64,000 nt of DNA, taken from Enterococcus sp. DIV2402 (GTDB lineage Bacteria > Bacillota > Bacilli > Lactobacillales > Enterococcaceae). Below, piece after piece: positions 53,579 through 63,187 of this stretch (positions within the stretch are counted from its first letter, which is position 1; each line of letters begins with the position of its first letter). Made by a program: the position numbers and the translations under genes. The stretch is taken from assembly GCF_017426705.2 (NCBI RefSeq), contig NZ_CP147251.1, forward strand, positions 1,464,501-1,528,500, read 5' to 3'. The notes beneath the pieces were generated by a model that worked only from the letters and a program-made list of their open reading frames with translations, searched no databases and was not told where the DNA came from.

Positions 53579-53646
53579 GGACTGTTACTGATTCGATCAG
53601 GCATGACCAACACAAAAAATTCATTTTTTTGTGCTGGTCATTTTTT
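53579..53646 (+). promoter_or_regulatory. RAT antiterminator site and terminator 2 (plus-strand operon)
   Basis: The 30-nt RAT (53579-53608) is identical to the one at 52636. Its TGACC starts the terminator arm TGACCAACACAAAAAA, pairing with TTTTTTGTGCTGGTCA and followed by T6 (53604-53646). It lies between the LicT-like gene and the EIIBCA gene. Confidence 0.93.
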
Positions 53647-53669
53647 ATATATAAAAGGAGGAAAGCGAT

Positions 53670-55538
53670 ATGACTAATGAAGAATTAGCCAAGAAAATTG
53701 TTGAAAAAATAGGAGGGGAGGAGAATATTCAGAATTTTACACATTGTGCCACACGCCTGCGTTTTAATTTGAAAGATAATAGTAAAGCTGATTTGAAAAC
53801 GATTGCTAATTTGGATGGTGTCTTAAATGCTCAATTGCAAAATGGGCAAACACAGGTAATTATTGGAGCTAAGGTTCAAAAAATTTATCATGAAGTTCAA
53901 AAAATAGTAAAAATTGATGAAGATGCTGCTCATTTTGAACCTGCGGAAAAGAAAGGAAAAATTAGTTCTGTCATTGAAACCATTGCTGGAATTTTTAGTC
54001 CAGCAATTCCAATGATTATTGCTGGAGGGATGTTAAAAGCAGTTGTTTCGCTTTTAACAACGTATAACTTAATTAATGCTGAATCTAGCGAAGTAGCTAT
54101 TCTAAGTATGATTGGTGATTTAGTATTTTACTTCTTACCGTTTATTTTAGCATTAAGCGCTGCCAAGAAATTTAAAACCAATGAATTTCTTGCTTTAGGT
54201 TTAGCAGCAGGATATATGTATCCAACAATTCTAAATGGTGCATTAGCAATTGCTGATACAGGTGTAGACACAATCAGTTTCTTTGGTTTGCCAATTCTTT
54301 TAGTGAACTACAAATCGACAGTTATCCCGATTATTTTATCTGTGTGGTTTTTAAGTTACGTGGATAAATGGGTAAATAAGTTTATGCCTGATTTTTTAAA
54401 AATTATTTTTTCTGCAATGATTGTGTTGTTAATTATGATTCCATTGCAACTAGTTGTGTTAGGTCCAATTGGTTCTTATGTCGGTGAATATCTAGCTATA
54501 TTTATCCGTTGGTTTTACACAGTTGGTGGCGTATTCTCTGCTTTTGCTTTAGGAGGCACACGGTCATTATTAACAATGTTAGGAATGCATTATGCTATTG
54601 GGCCTCTGCAAATTCAAGAAATTGCAGCCACAGGTGGTTCCTATATTTTAGTAAGTGCATTAACTGCCAACATGTCTCAAGCTGGTGCTGCCTTAGGGGT
54701 ATTTTTACGTGCTAAAGATAAGTCAGTTAAGTCATTAGCGGCTACGTCGTCTATTTCGGCTTTTCTAGGAATCACGGAACCTGCTATGTTTGGAGTTAAC
54801 CTAAGATATAAACGTCCATTTGGCTTTGCTTTACTTTCTTCTGCAATCGGAGCAGCATTTTTATCGTTATTTAATGCGCAAGGAACTGCATATGTACCGC
54901 CTTCATTATTAACTTTGCCAGTCTTTACAGCAAATAATTTTGGTGCTTTAATCATTGGTGTATTAATTTCAGCAGGATTAGCTTGCGTCTTGACATATCT
55001 TTTTGGTTTGCCAAAAGAAGTGACCACAGCTAGAGTTGAACCAACCGACGATTCAGTAATGATTTCAAGCAAGGTTAAAGAAAATTTTGTTATAGAAAGT
55101 CCCTTATCCGGCGAGGTAATTTCGTTAGCTGAAGTGAATGATGAAGTATTTAGCCAAGAATTGGTTGGTAAAGGGAATGCAATTATCCCTACTGAAGGAA
55201 AAATAGTTGCACCGTTTGATGGCACAATCTCCGTCTTTTTTGATTCCAAACATGCGTTAGGGCTACTATCTGATGAAGGAGTAGAAATATTAATTCATGT
55301 GGGAATCGATACGGTTAATTTAGAGGGTAAATATTTTAGTAGTACCTTAAAACAAGGCGATACATTTAAAAAAGGGGATGTACTTTTAACCTTTGATATT
55401 GATAAAATAAAAGCAAGTGGTTATGAAATTTCAACACCTATTGTTGTAACAAATATGGATGCTTATCAAGAAATCATTTCAAGTGAGCATAAATTAATTA
55501 AAACGGGTGAATCACTTATTAAAGTACAAACAAAATAG
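53670..55538 (+). CDS. bglP: PTS beta-glucoside-specific EIIBCA
   Basis: A 622-residue fused permease: EIIB with Cys in FTHCATRLRFNL (about residue 26), EIIC (about 100-455) with MLGMHYAIGPLQIQEIAATG and GITEPAMFGVNLRYKRPF, EIIA (about 490-622) with IESPLSGEVISL and the active His in LIHVGIDTVNLEGKYF. ATAAAAGGAGGAAAGCG precedes the ATG. The EIIC sequence diverges from the other two copies (for example in the loop before the GITEP motif), so sugar preference may differ. It is controlled by the RAT at 53579. Confidence 0.94.
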   Translation: MTNEELAKKIVEKIGGEENIQNFTHCATRLRFNLKDNSKADLKTIANLDGVLNAQLQNGQTQVIIGAKVQKIYHEVQKIVKIDEDAAHFEPAEKKGKISSVIETIAGIFSPAIPMIIAGGMLKAVVSLLTTYNLINAESSEVAILSMIGDLVFYFLPFILALSAAKKFKTNEFLALGLAAGYMYPTILNGALAIADTGVDTISFFGLPILLVNYKSTVIPIILSVWFLSYVDKWVNKFMPDFLKIIFSAMIVLLIMIPLQLVVLGPIGSYVGEYLAIFIRWFYTVGGVFSAFALGGTRSLLTMLGMHYAIGPLQIQEIAATGGSYILVSALTANMSQAGAALGVFLRAKDKSVKSLAATSSISAFLGITEPAMFGVNLRYKRPFGFALLSSAIGAAFLSLFNAQGTAYVPPSLLTLPVFTANNFGALIIGVLISAGLACVLTYLFGLPKEVTTARVEPTDDSVMISSKVKENFVIESPLSGEVISLAEVNDEVFSQELVGKGNAIIPTEGKIVAPFDGTISVFFDSKHALGLLSDEGVEILIHVGIDTVNLEGKYFSSTLKQGDTFKKGDVLLTFDIDKIKASGYEISTPIVVTNMDAYQEIISSEHKLIKTGESLIKVQTK

Positions 55539-57011
<1,473 letters not shown>

Positions 57012-57022
57012 TTAACAAACAA

Positions 57023-57053
57023 GGGCAGAATGGAGAATAATTCTGCTCTTTGA
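57023..57053 (+). terminator. Terminator of the third beta-glucoside operon
   Basis: AGGGCAGAAT pairs with ATTCTGCTCT around an 8-nt loop, followed by TTTG. Confidence 0.65.
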
Positions 57054-57129
57054 TTGTATTGTTCAGTTAATTCACAGATGTCTATGATGACTTTGTGATA
57101 AAATAAAAGAAGAAAGTATTGTGAAGATT

Positions 57130-57314
57130 CAATTTAGTGCGAATCCCAAGCTCCCAGAAAAACACTAGACGATTCGCACCGAAAAAAAGCTGTAAAATGA
57201 GATTATGATGAGAGAAAATACAATTATATGTGTTTTTTTGAAAAAAAACACATATAATTGGGCGAAACTCATCAGGAAAACAGAACGAATCACTGTTTTT
57301 TATACTTAATCGCC
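57130..57314 (+). promoter_or_regulatory. CRISPR leader
   Basis: The gap between the bglA terminator and the first repeat is A+T-rich and holds no gene. GTGCGAATC (57137-57145) and GATTCGCAC (57171-57179) form a 9-bp dyad of the kind I recall in leaders of type I-C arrays. A long hairpin at 57221-57260 follows. The first repeat begins at 57315. Repeat decay at the far end of the array confirms that this side is the leader. Confidence 0.7.
57221..57260. repeat. 19-bp inverted repeat inside the CRISPR leader
   Basis: CAATTATATGTGTTTTTTT (57221-57239) is fully complementary to the segment ending 57260 (starting AAAAAAACACATATAATTG), with only one or two bases between. It could be a terminator acting on transcripts from the left, or a transposition scar; it is 55 bp from the first repeat. 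Confidence 0.75.
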
Positions 57315-58418
57315 GTTGCAGTCTTTATGACTGCATGGATTGAAATAAGGGTAAAAACCTCAAAAAAGCTAAAACGCCTTTGTTGCAGTCTTTATGACTG
57401 CATGGATTGAAATAGTAAAAAATATAGTTCGTATTTCCATCTTGGTTTGTTGCAGTCTTTATGACTGCATGGATTGAAATGTCTTTTGGTTGATTTTTAC
57501 TGTCACGACTAAAAGTTGCAGTCTTTATGACTGCATGGATTGAAATTTGCCACTCGTCGAGGGTTGGTTGCTCGTTGATAGTTGCAGTCTTTATGACTGC
57601 ATGGATTGAAATTGGCAGTGTCTCTTTTCTCAAAGGCTTGCGACCATGTTGCAGTCTTTATGACTGCATGGATTGAAATATAAAAAGCGTGGGCGATTTA
57701 TTATGCCAATGTATAAGTTGCAGTCTTTATGACTGCATGGATTGAAATTCGCGAATAAACATGCTATTTACACTCCTTATTTCGTTGCAGTCTTTATGAC
57801 TGCATGGATTGAAATCATGCAGGTGATGGGGTTGGTTTAGGAACTACCTGTTGCAGTCTTTATGACTGCATGGATTGAAATTTCAATTCGGTCGTTTAAT
57901 AAGTAAATTACAGATGTTGCAGTCTTTATGACTGCATGGATTGAAATTATCATCAATAGCCAATTAGCTATCTTGACAGAAGGTTGCAGTCTTTATGACT
58001 GCATGGATTGAAATAAATTTATAAAGAACTTGTTGATTAGGACACCATGTTGCAGTCTTTATGACTGCATGGATTGAAATAGCAAGTTTTGTTATGATAA
58101 TATTTTTGAAGTTTTGTTGCAGTCTTTATGACTGCATGGATTGAAATTACCTTAGATGTGGTACGGGAGAGTTTAACTACCTGGTTGCAGTCTTTATGAC
58201 TGCATGGATTGAAATCAATCAACGTATGCTACTTGATAACTAAACATTTGTTGCAGTCTTTATGGCTGCATGGATTGAAATAGCGAGGGTCAACGCTGAC
58301 CTCAAGGACGGTTGCAACGTTGCAGTCTTCATGACTGCATGGATTGAAATGAGATTATCCTCAAAAATAAGTTGGATATATGGCGAGTTGCAGTCTTCAC
58401 AACTACATGGATTGAAAT
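57315..58418 (+). CRISPR. CRISPR array, type I-C-like repeats, 17 repeats and 16 spacers
   Basis: The 32-nt repeat begins GTTGCAGTCTTTATGACTGC and ends ATGGATTGAAAT, the shape and 3' end of type I-C repeats. Repeats start at 57315, 57382, 57449, 57515, 57581, 57648, 57717, 57784, 57850, 57915, 57983, 58049, 58116, 58184, 58250, 58319 and 58387. Spacers are 33-37 nt and all different. The first 14 repeats are identical. The last three are variants: 58250 has ATGGC for ATGAC, 58319 has TTCATG for TTTATG, and 58387 has several changes. This trailer-end decay sets transcription left to right, leader on the left. No cas gene is visible on either side, so the array depends on Cas proteins encoded elsewhere or is inactive. 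Confidence 0.97.
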
Positions 58419-58511
58419 TCCCACCATAAAAGAACTTATTTTTACTCTTGTGGTTAGACTCTTTCATACTTGCCTAAATTAAACTGGGCGAAAAACATAA
58501 TTCACATTAAA

Positions 58512-58557
58512 AAAATAGAGGATTCTTACTTTCATAAGAACACTCTGTTTTTTTCTT
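58512..58557. terminator. Bidirectional terminator after the CRISPR array / GyrI-like gene
   Basis: AGAGGATTCTTA faces TAAGAACACTCT with a two-base mismatch, flanked by A7 on the left and T7 on the right. Confidence 0.75.
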
Positions 58558-59186
58558 TAATCTATCCGTTTTTTTATTGGATGACGAAGGACGGTTTTTA
58601 ATTTTTCTTTTGCTGTCTTACGTGGATCACTGATATAAATTTCATGATGCATGCGGTACTCGAAATTGGGTGCATAACCTTGTTCCTCTAGATATTGATT
58701 CATAATAGCTAATGTTTTAGGTTCATCATCATACGGACCAAGATGCATCATCTGTACGCAAAGCCCTTCATCATAAGTAAAGAAGAAGACGTTTGAATAA
58801 TCTTGTTTTTTATGGGTAGTGGCATAGTCAATTGCCCAAGAGAAAGCTTTTTTGGTGACAAAATCAGGTAAGCGAATAACTGCAATCCATTGAAATAACT
58901 CTTTATGTTGATAATCAATACCTTTTATACCATCCATCCACCAAAAACCTTCTAGAGGAGGGACAACATATTCAAAATAACCTGGCAATTCCTTGCCTTT
59001 CATTTTGATGGTATAGGCAATCGTATATAGCTGTTTTAGTGCGTGGTCGTATTCACCGTCAACTTCATTTGGATCGCCTTTTCCACGAATCGCAATAAAA
59101 TTCATTTTAGGAATAGTAATAATCTCAGGCTTATTTTTTGGAAGATAATAGTGTTTGTTTTCTTTTTTAAAATCGAATTTTTTCAT
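58557..59186 (-). CDS. GyrI-like small-molecule-binding domain protein
   Basis: A 209-residue cytoplasmic protein of the GyrI-like/SOUL-type fold: EIITIPKMNFIAIRGKGDPN near the N-terminus, WWMDGIKGIDYQHKELFQW in the middle, LCVQMMHLGPYDDEPKTLAI and YEQGYAPNFEYRMHHEIYIS-type end (EEQGYAPNFEYRMHHEIYI). The domain binds hydrophobic or cationic ligands; stand-alone members are of unknown function. The start is ATG 59186, with GAGGGA 7 nt upstream; TTG 59192 is the alternative. It is transcribed towards the CRISPR array. Confidence 0.85.
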   Translation of the reverse strand: MKKFDFKKENKHYYLPKNKPEIITIPKMNFIAIRGKGDPNEVDGEYDHALKQLYTIAYTIKMKGKELPGYFEYVVPPLEGFWWMDGIKGIDYQHKELFQWIAVIRLPDFVTKKAFSWAIDYATTHKKQDYSNVFFFTYDEGLCVQMMHLGPYDDEPKTLAIMNQYLEEQGYAPNFEYRMHHEIYISDPRKTAKEKLKTVLRHPIKKRID

Positions 59187-59228
59187 TAACAATTCCCTCT
59201 ATTCTTATTCAAGCACCATCATATAATG

Positions 59229-59789
59229 TTAATCAATTGAAGTTTTATTTTTAATGAAAGTATCTGTATCAATTACTGTTGCAAATTCTTCATGGAGTGT
59301 GGCAAGAGAGTAATGATGGAGTGTCTGAGCATCTACAAAATTCCCTTGATGATCCTTCATACCAAACGCAGCTGTAGCATCCGAAATTAAGTAGGTGCGA
59401 TAGCCTAAGTTACCACTCATTCTAGTCGTTGTAGATACACAATGAGGTGTGGTTAACCCGACAATTGTTAAGTCGCCAATTTGTTTTTCTTTAAGGTAAT
59501 CATCCAGACCTGTACCGATAAAGGCGCTGTTTACTTGTTTATGGATGATTTTTTCATGTGCTTGTGGAGCGACAATTTCTTTGATTGGAAAACCTGAACC
59601 GTGTTGGTAAAACACAGATTCTGTTAATTGCGAAATATGTTGGACATGAATAATTGTCCAATTGTTTTTTCGACAGAATGCTAAAATTTTTTGCATATTT
59701 TCTTCAGCTTGAGGATTATTTCGAGGTCCCCATTTAGCATCATCGAACGCTTGTTGCACATCGATTAGGAGCAAGGCACTATTTGTCAT
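59229..59789 (-). CDS. Isochorismatase-family cysteine hydrolase
   Basis: A 186-residue alpha/beta hydrolase of the isochorismatase/nicotinamidase superfamily. The catalytic triad is visible: Asp in LLLIDVQQAF (about residue 9), Lys in IIHKQVNSAF and Cys in TTPHCVSTTTRM, with the cis-peptide and oxyanion region just before it. Members hydrolyse amides, such as nicotinamide, or vinyl ethers; the substrate here is not evident. AGGAATTTT precedes the ATG at 59789. It is probably cotranscribed with the GyrI-like gene 42 bp downstream. Confidence 0.9.
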   Translation of the reverse strand: MTNSALLLIDVQQAFDDAKWGPRNNPQAEENMQKILAFCRKNNWTIIHVQHISQLTESVFYQHGSGFPIKEIVAPQAHEKIIHKQVNSAFIGTGLDDYLKEKQIGDLTIVGLTTPHCVSTTTRMSGNLGYRTYLISDATAAFGMKDHQGNFVDAQTLHHYSLATLHEEFATVIDTDTFIKNKTSID

Positions 59790-59936
59790 AAAATTCCTCC
59801 AATTATTATTTGTTTCTATTATAAAGGAGTTTTCGTTCTATTTATATCTTATCTTTAATTTAAGGATTCTTTTATAATTTGTTATAAAAAAGAACACATT
59901 TGAGTTGTAAGATGATAAAGACTAGGAGGAATCTGT

Positions 59937-60032
59937 ATGAAATTTACTCAAATGAAACCATATGTTGTCTGGCGTTTTATCTTAGGATTCTTAGCATTAT
60001 TTTGGGGAACTGTTATTTACGCTTTCGTTTGA
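59937..60032 (+). CDS. 31-residue single-TM membrane peptide
   Basis: A short ORF: MKFTQMKPYVVWRFILGFLA continuing LFWGTVIYAFV, ending in TGA at 60030-60032. The N-terminus is positively charged and residues 9-30 form one hydrophobic helix. CTAGGAGGAATCTGT is a near-ideal ribosome binding site directly before the ATG. It has no named family known to me. It lies upstream of the hsp20 gene, which has its own promoter. Confidence 0.7.
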   Translation: MKFTQMKPYVVWRFILGFLALFWGTVIYAFV

Positions 60033-60049
60033 TTGCTTTAGCAAACTAT

Positions 60050-60078
60050 TTGAAAAAGTAAATCGTTCTATTTATAAT
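60050..60078 (+). promoter_or_regulatory. Promoter of the hsp20 gene
   Basis: TTGAAA (60050-60055), a 17-nt spacer and a consensus TATAAT (60073-60078). No CIRCE inverted repeat or CtsR heptad direct repeat is present near it. Confidence 0.75.
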
Positions 60079-60113
60079 ATAATTGAAAATAAAAATAGAA
60101 AGGATGGATTGAG

Positions 60114-60545
60114 ATGGCAAATGAAATAATTCCACGTAACGCTAGCTTATTCGATATGACTCCTTTTGATTTTTTAGGCAATGCAGGTAGAAGTTTTTTC
60201 GATGGTTTTAAGGAAAATTTGGTGAAAACAGATATTTTTGAAACAGAAGCTGCATATAATGTAGAAGCAGAACTTCCAGGTATTCCAAAAGAGAATATCC
60301 ACATCGATTATAGCAAAGGTGTCTTAACTATTGAAGGTGCACATCAAACTGAAAGTGAAGCAACAGATGATAAAGGAAAAGTTGTTCGCAGTGAAAGAAG
60401 TTATAATAGTGTGAAGCGGCAGTTCTTAATCGATAATGTAAAAGAAGATGAGATTAAAGCAACCTATCAAGATGGTATTTTGAAGGTTACGTTACCAAAG
60501 ACAGAGGAAAGATTAGCACGTAAAAAAACTATTCCAATTGAATAA
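60114..60545 (+). CDS. Small heat-shock protein Hsp20 (alpha-crystallin family)
   Basis: A 143-residue ATP-independent holdase. The alpha-crystallin domain (about residues 40-130) runs from KTDIFETEAAYNVEAELPGI to DNVKEDEIKATYQDGILKVT; the C-terminal tail carries KKTIPIE, with the I-x-I motif used for oligomer contacts. The length is typical. GAAAGGATGGATTGAG precedes the ATG. It is monocistronic, ending at the terminator at 60551. Confidence 0.93.
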   Translation: MANEIIPRNASLFDMTPFDFLGNAGRSFFDGFKENLVKTDIFETEAAYNVEAELPGIPKENIHIDYSKGVLTIEGAHQTESEATDDKGKVVRSERSYNSVKRQFLIDNVKEDEIKATYQDGILKVTLPKTEERLARKKTIPIE

Positions 60546-60550
60546 AATCA

Positions 60551-60590
60551 AAAATAGGAAGGAACTTTTTTAGAAGTTCCTTCCTATTTT
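60551..60590. terminator. Bidirectional terminator, 17-bp stem
   Basis: AAAATAGGAAGGAACTT pairs perfectly with AAGTTCCTTCCTATTTT around a 6-nt loop, between the convergent hsp20 and NusG-II genes. Confidence 0.9.
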
Positions 60591-60996
60591 AATTGATAAA
60601 AGCATCCTCGGCGCCTTCTTGTTGAATTTCAATGACTAATTTATGGGGAAGACAAATGCTTGTTTCTCCATTTTTAGCAATCCAACTGGTTTTAACCGCT
60701 ATTTGATCGGGACTATTGTCTTCACGAACACGAATACGTCCATCTTTTACTTGAATGATATTATATTGATTTTCTGCTGGATAGTAAGTTTTTTCAAAAT
60801 CTTGAATTTCATCTAAATTAAAGCGATCAACTTCTTGCCCGTTAATACGGATAATGGCATAACGAGCAGAAGTTTCTTCCGTTTCTGGTTGTTGTGCAGC
60901 AAAAATAGCGAGAGGAATGAAAGAAAAGAGAATTAGACAGAAAATGATTGGTAAATCAAAGGGTTTGATTCTCATTTGCTTCAATAGTTTTTTCAT
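60589..60996 (-). CDS. NusG domain II-containing membrane-anchored protein
   Basis: A 135-residue protein: short basic N-terminus, one transmembrane helix (about residues 15-33, LPIIFCLILFSFIPLAIFAA), then an extracytoplasmic NusG_II-type beta domain (IIRINGQEVDRFNLDEI, IIQVKDGRIRVREDNSPD, ICLPHKLVIEI). The function is unknown. The start is ATG 60996; TTG 61005 is an alternative, and no strong ribosome binding site favours either. It overlaps or directly follows the rpsN stop at 60999-61001, so it is the last gene of the zinc-starvation operon. Confidence 0.8.
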   Translation of the reverse strand: MKKLLKQMRIKPFDLPIIFCLILFSFIPLAIFAAQQPETEETSARYAIIRINGQEVDRFNLDEIQDFEKTYYPAENQYNIIQVKDGRIRVREDNSPDQIAVKTSWIAKNGETSICLPHKLVIEIQQEGAEDAFIN

Positions 60997-60998
60997 AT

Positions 60999-61268
60999 TT
61001 ACCAACTAGCTTTTTTTACGCCAGGAATTTGGCCAAGATGGGCATATTTACGAAAGTTAATTCTTGATAGTCCGAATTTACGCATATAAGCATGTGGTCG
61101 TCCGTCAATGACATCCCGATTTTTTAAATGATTGGGGTGTGAGTCTTTAGGTAATTTTGCTAAAGCTTCATAATCACCTTTGGCTTTTAATTCTTGTCGT
61201 AAAGCTGCATATTGTTCAACTAGCGCTTGTTGTTTCTTGTATTTTGCAATTTTTGATTTTTTTGCCAT
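60999..61268 (-). CDS. rpsN: 30S ribosomal protein S14, zinc-independent paralogue
   Basis: An 89-residue uS14. The sequence [20 protein letters not shown] and [20 protein letters not shown] is the long S14 form. It contains no cysteine at all, so the CxxC zinc ribbon of the usual Firmicute S14 is missing. Such copies replace the zinc protein during zinc limitation. GGAGTCCTTTTTC precedes the ATG. Its place downstream of adcA and a Zur box fits this role. Confidence 0.95.
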   Translation of the reverse strand: MAKKSKIAKYKKQQALVEQYAALRQELKAKGDYEALAKLPKDSHPNHLKNRDVIDGRPHAYMRKFGLSRINFRKYAHLGQIPGVKKASW

Positions 61269-61282
61269 GAAAAAGGACTCCT

Positions 61283-61396
61283 TTATTTTTTGTTGTTTCG
61301 TTTATATTGATGAATAATTTTTAATGCGCGTTTACGCGTCTTAATATTGGGACTTTTTAGACGGCGATAGGCACTTGATAAATCTTGCTTTTCCAT
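61283..61396 (-). CDS. 37-residue basic protein of the zinc operon (putative metal-homeostasis peptide)
   Basis: A short gene encoding [20 protein letters not shown] followed by [17 protein letters not shown], very basic. TAGGAAGGAAG lies upstream of the ATG at 61396, 19 bp after the end of adcA; the stop lies 14 bp before the rpsN start. I recall similar 35-40-residue proteins annotated in enterococci as putative metal-homeostasis proteins, but I cannot check it. Its function is unknown. Confidence 0.75.
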   Translation of the reverse strand: MEKQDLSSAYRRLKSPNIKTRKRALKIIHQYKRNNKK

Positions 61397-61415
61397 ATAA
61401 AACTTCCTTCCTATA

Positions 61416-62960
61416 TTAATGTGCTAACATTTCTTGAGCGATTTCAGTTGAAGATAAATCAGTTGGATAATACGTTGGCCAATTATCTACTTCTTCTAAC
61501 AAAGCTTCTTGACTATCATTTCCAAAATAAATGTGGAAGTGAGCGGCTTTTGTTGGTGAAATTGAATGATCGCTAAATTGAACATATTTAAATGCTTTCG
61601 TATCTGGATCTGTTGCTTCAAATAAGAAACGAACGCCACGGTTTCCAGCTTTATAATTTAAAATCTCTTTTCCAGCATAGCGATACGTTGCTTTTTCAGA
61701 CGAGTTATCGTCGAAAATAAATTCCATAGTATCATCGGTAATAGTTATTTCTTTGACATCTGTTTGGTAACCAACTGTATAATATTCTTTGTATTCTTCT
61801 TTTGTTTGACTTGGGTCCAGTTTGGCTTTGTAATCAAAGACTTGATCTAATGAACCATCTTCAAGTAATGGATAAACAGATTGCCATTCACCACTCCAAT
61901 CAGATAATGGGCGATCTTTGACATCATTATCCTCAAAATAGCCATTATAAACAGTTTTTTCTTTTTCTGCTTTAGCTGTTTCTTCTTTTGGATTTTCTGT
62001 ATCGGTTGTTTTACGTAAGGCTACTAAATTTTGTTCCATTACTGAAACATAGTCTTCACCGTTATCCATGGCTTCTTTTGTTAAACCTTCAAGTGGATTT
62101 AGAACTTCTAAGTCTACTTTGGCTTCATCAGCTAGCGTACGAGCGATAGCATCATTTGCATTTTCTTCAAAGTAAATATATTTTACACCATGTTCGTCAA
62201 CAAATTCTTTGAGTTCTGCTAAACGGGCAGGGGAAGGTTCTTCATCTGGAGAAAGACCAGCAATCGGGACTTGTGTCAAACCATAATCTAAAGCCAAGTA
62301 ACCAAAAGCTGCGTGTTGTGTGACAAAGCTTTTTTGTTTTGCTTGTTCAAATGCTTCTTGATAGCTTTCATCAAGAGTAGATAATTTTGTTAAATATTTT
62401 TCAGCATTTGTCGTGAACGCTTCTTTTTTATCTGGATATGCAGCAATCAATTGGTCACGGATACTTTCAACTTCTTGAATGGCACGATAAGGAGATATCC
62501 AAACATGAGGGTCTAGTTCATGACTATGTCCTTCTTCGCCATGTCCATGATCGTGGTCATGATCATCTTCAGAACCAGGTAACAATAACATGCCTTCAGT
62601 TGCTTTAATGACGTTGACGTCACCATCTTTTAACGATTCTTCAAGAGAAGGAACCCACATTTCCATATTCTCATTGTTGTAAACAAAGGCATCAGCTTTT
62701 TGAATATTAGCGATATCTTTAGCAGACGGTTCATAATCATGTGCTTCTGTTCCAGCCGGCATCAATAATTCGACGTTGGCTTCATCTCCAACAATATTTT
62801 TTGTGAAATCATACATTGGATAGAAGGTAGTAACAATTTCTAATGATTCCTCTTTTGATGATGTGCTATCCGTTTTATCCGCTGTGTTACTTGCACAAGC
62901 CCCTAATAAGAGTGTGCTGACTAACAACATACCTAATTTTCCTTTTTTCACTTTCTTCAC
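61416..62960 (-). CDS. adcA: Zinc ABC transporter substrate-binding lipoprotein AdcA with C-terminal ZinT domain
   Basis: A 514-residue zinc receptor. The signal ends in the lipobox LGAC (Cys about residue 22). The N-terminal ZnuA-type domain has the His-rich loop DDHDHDHGHGEEGHSHELDP (about residues 130-150) and the ligand His in ELDPHVWISP and TQHAAFGYLA, with Glu/Asp in the second half. The C-terminal ZinT domain (about 325-514) has NGYFEDNDVKDRPLSDWSGE and HSISPTKAAHFHIYFGN with its His ligands. It delivers zinc to the AdcBC permease, encoded elsewhere. It is the first gene of the adcA-peptide-rpsN-NusG-II operon under the Zur box at 63003. Confidence 0.95.
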   Translation of the reverse strand: MKKVKKGKLGMLLVSTLLLGACASNTADKTDSTSSKEESLEIVTTFYPMYDFTKNIVGDEANVELLMPAGTEAHDYEPSAKDIANIQKADAFVYNNENMEMWVPSLEESLKDGDVNVIKATEGMLLLPGSEDDHDHDHGHGEEGHSHELDPHVWISPYRAIQEVESIRDQLIAAYPDKKEAFTTNAEKYLTKLSTLDESYQEAFEQAKQKSFVTQHAAFGYLALDYGLTQVPIAGLSPDEEPSPARLAELKEFVDEHGVKYIYFEENANDAIARTLADEAKVDLEVLNPLEGLTKEAMDNGEDYVSVMEQNLVALRKTTDTENPKEETAKAEKEKTVYNGYFEDNDVKDRPLSDWSGEWQSVYPLLEDGSLDQVFDYKAKLDPSQTKEEYKEYYTVGYQTDVKEITITDDTMEFIFDDNSSEKATYRYAGKEILNYKAGNRGVRFLFEATDPDTKAFKYVQFSDHSISPTKAAHFHIYFGNDSQEALLEEVDNWPTYYPTDLSSTEIAQEMLAH

Positions 62961-63002
62961 TCACTTTCTACCTTAATAAGAATCTCTCTTATTATTTTTT
63001 TC

Positions 63003-63023
63003 AAATCGTAATTGTTACGATTT
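63003..63023. promoter_or_regulatory. Zur box upstream of adcA
   Basis: The 21-nt dyad has core TCGTAATTGTTACGA flanked by AAA and TTT, matching the Bacillus/Enterococcus Zur consensus TCGTAATNATTACGA at all but one or two positions. It lies 43 bp upstream of the adcA start codon, in its promoter. Confidence 0.9.
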
Positions 63024-63187
63024 AAGACAGTGCCTAATTTATCATAAGAGTAAAATGAAAGTCAAGCCTTTTCTTCATTTATTTTTTTGAATTGGCTATT
63101 ACTAGTTACGTAACCGTTTTATTTGGAAAGCTCTCTGAGGCATGATACACTAATTGTGTAATATATAATTTTGTAGGAGGGAATATT

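Noticed and set aside
54677..55249. Minus-strand 190-codon ORF opposite the third EIIBCA gene
   Set aside because: It is the codon-position shadow of a strongly supported PTS gene, low in hydrophobic order and without a ribosome binding site.
57012..57314. cas genes or cas remnants beside the CRISPR array
   Set aside because: Neither flank shows any reading frame longer than a few dozen codons with cas-like motifs; the neighbours are bglA and a GyrI-like gene.
57325..58467. Minus-strand ORFs running through the CRISPR array (57325-57633, 58037-58222, 58240-58467)
   Set aside because: Their translations are just repetitions of ISIHAVIKTATN and similar, produced by reading the CRISPR repeats; they have no ribosome binding site.
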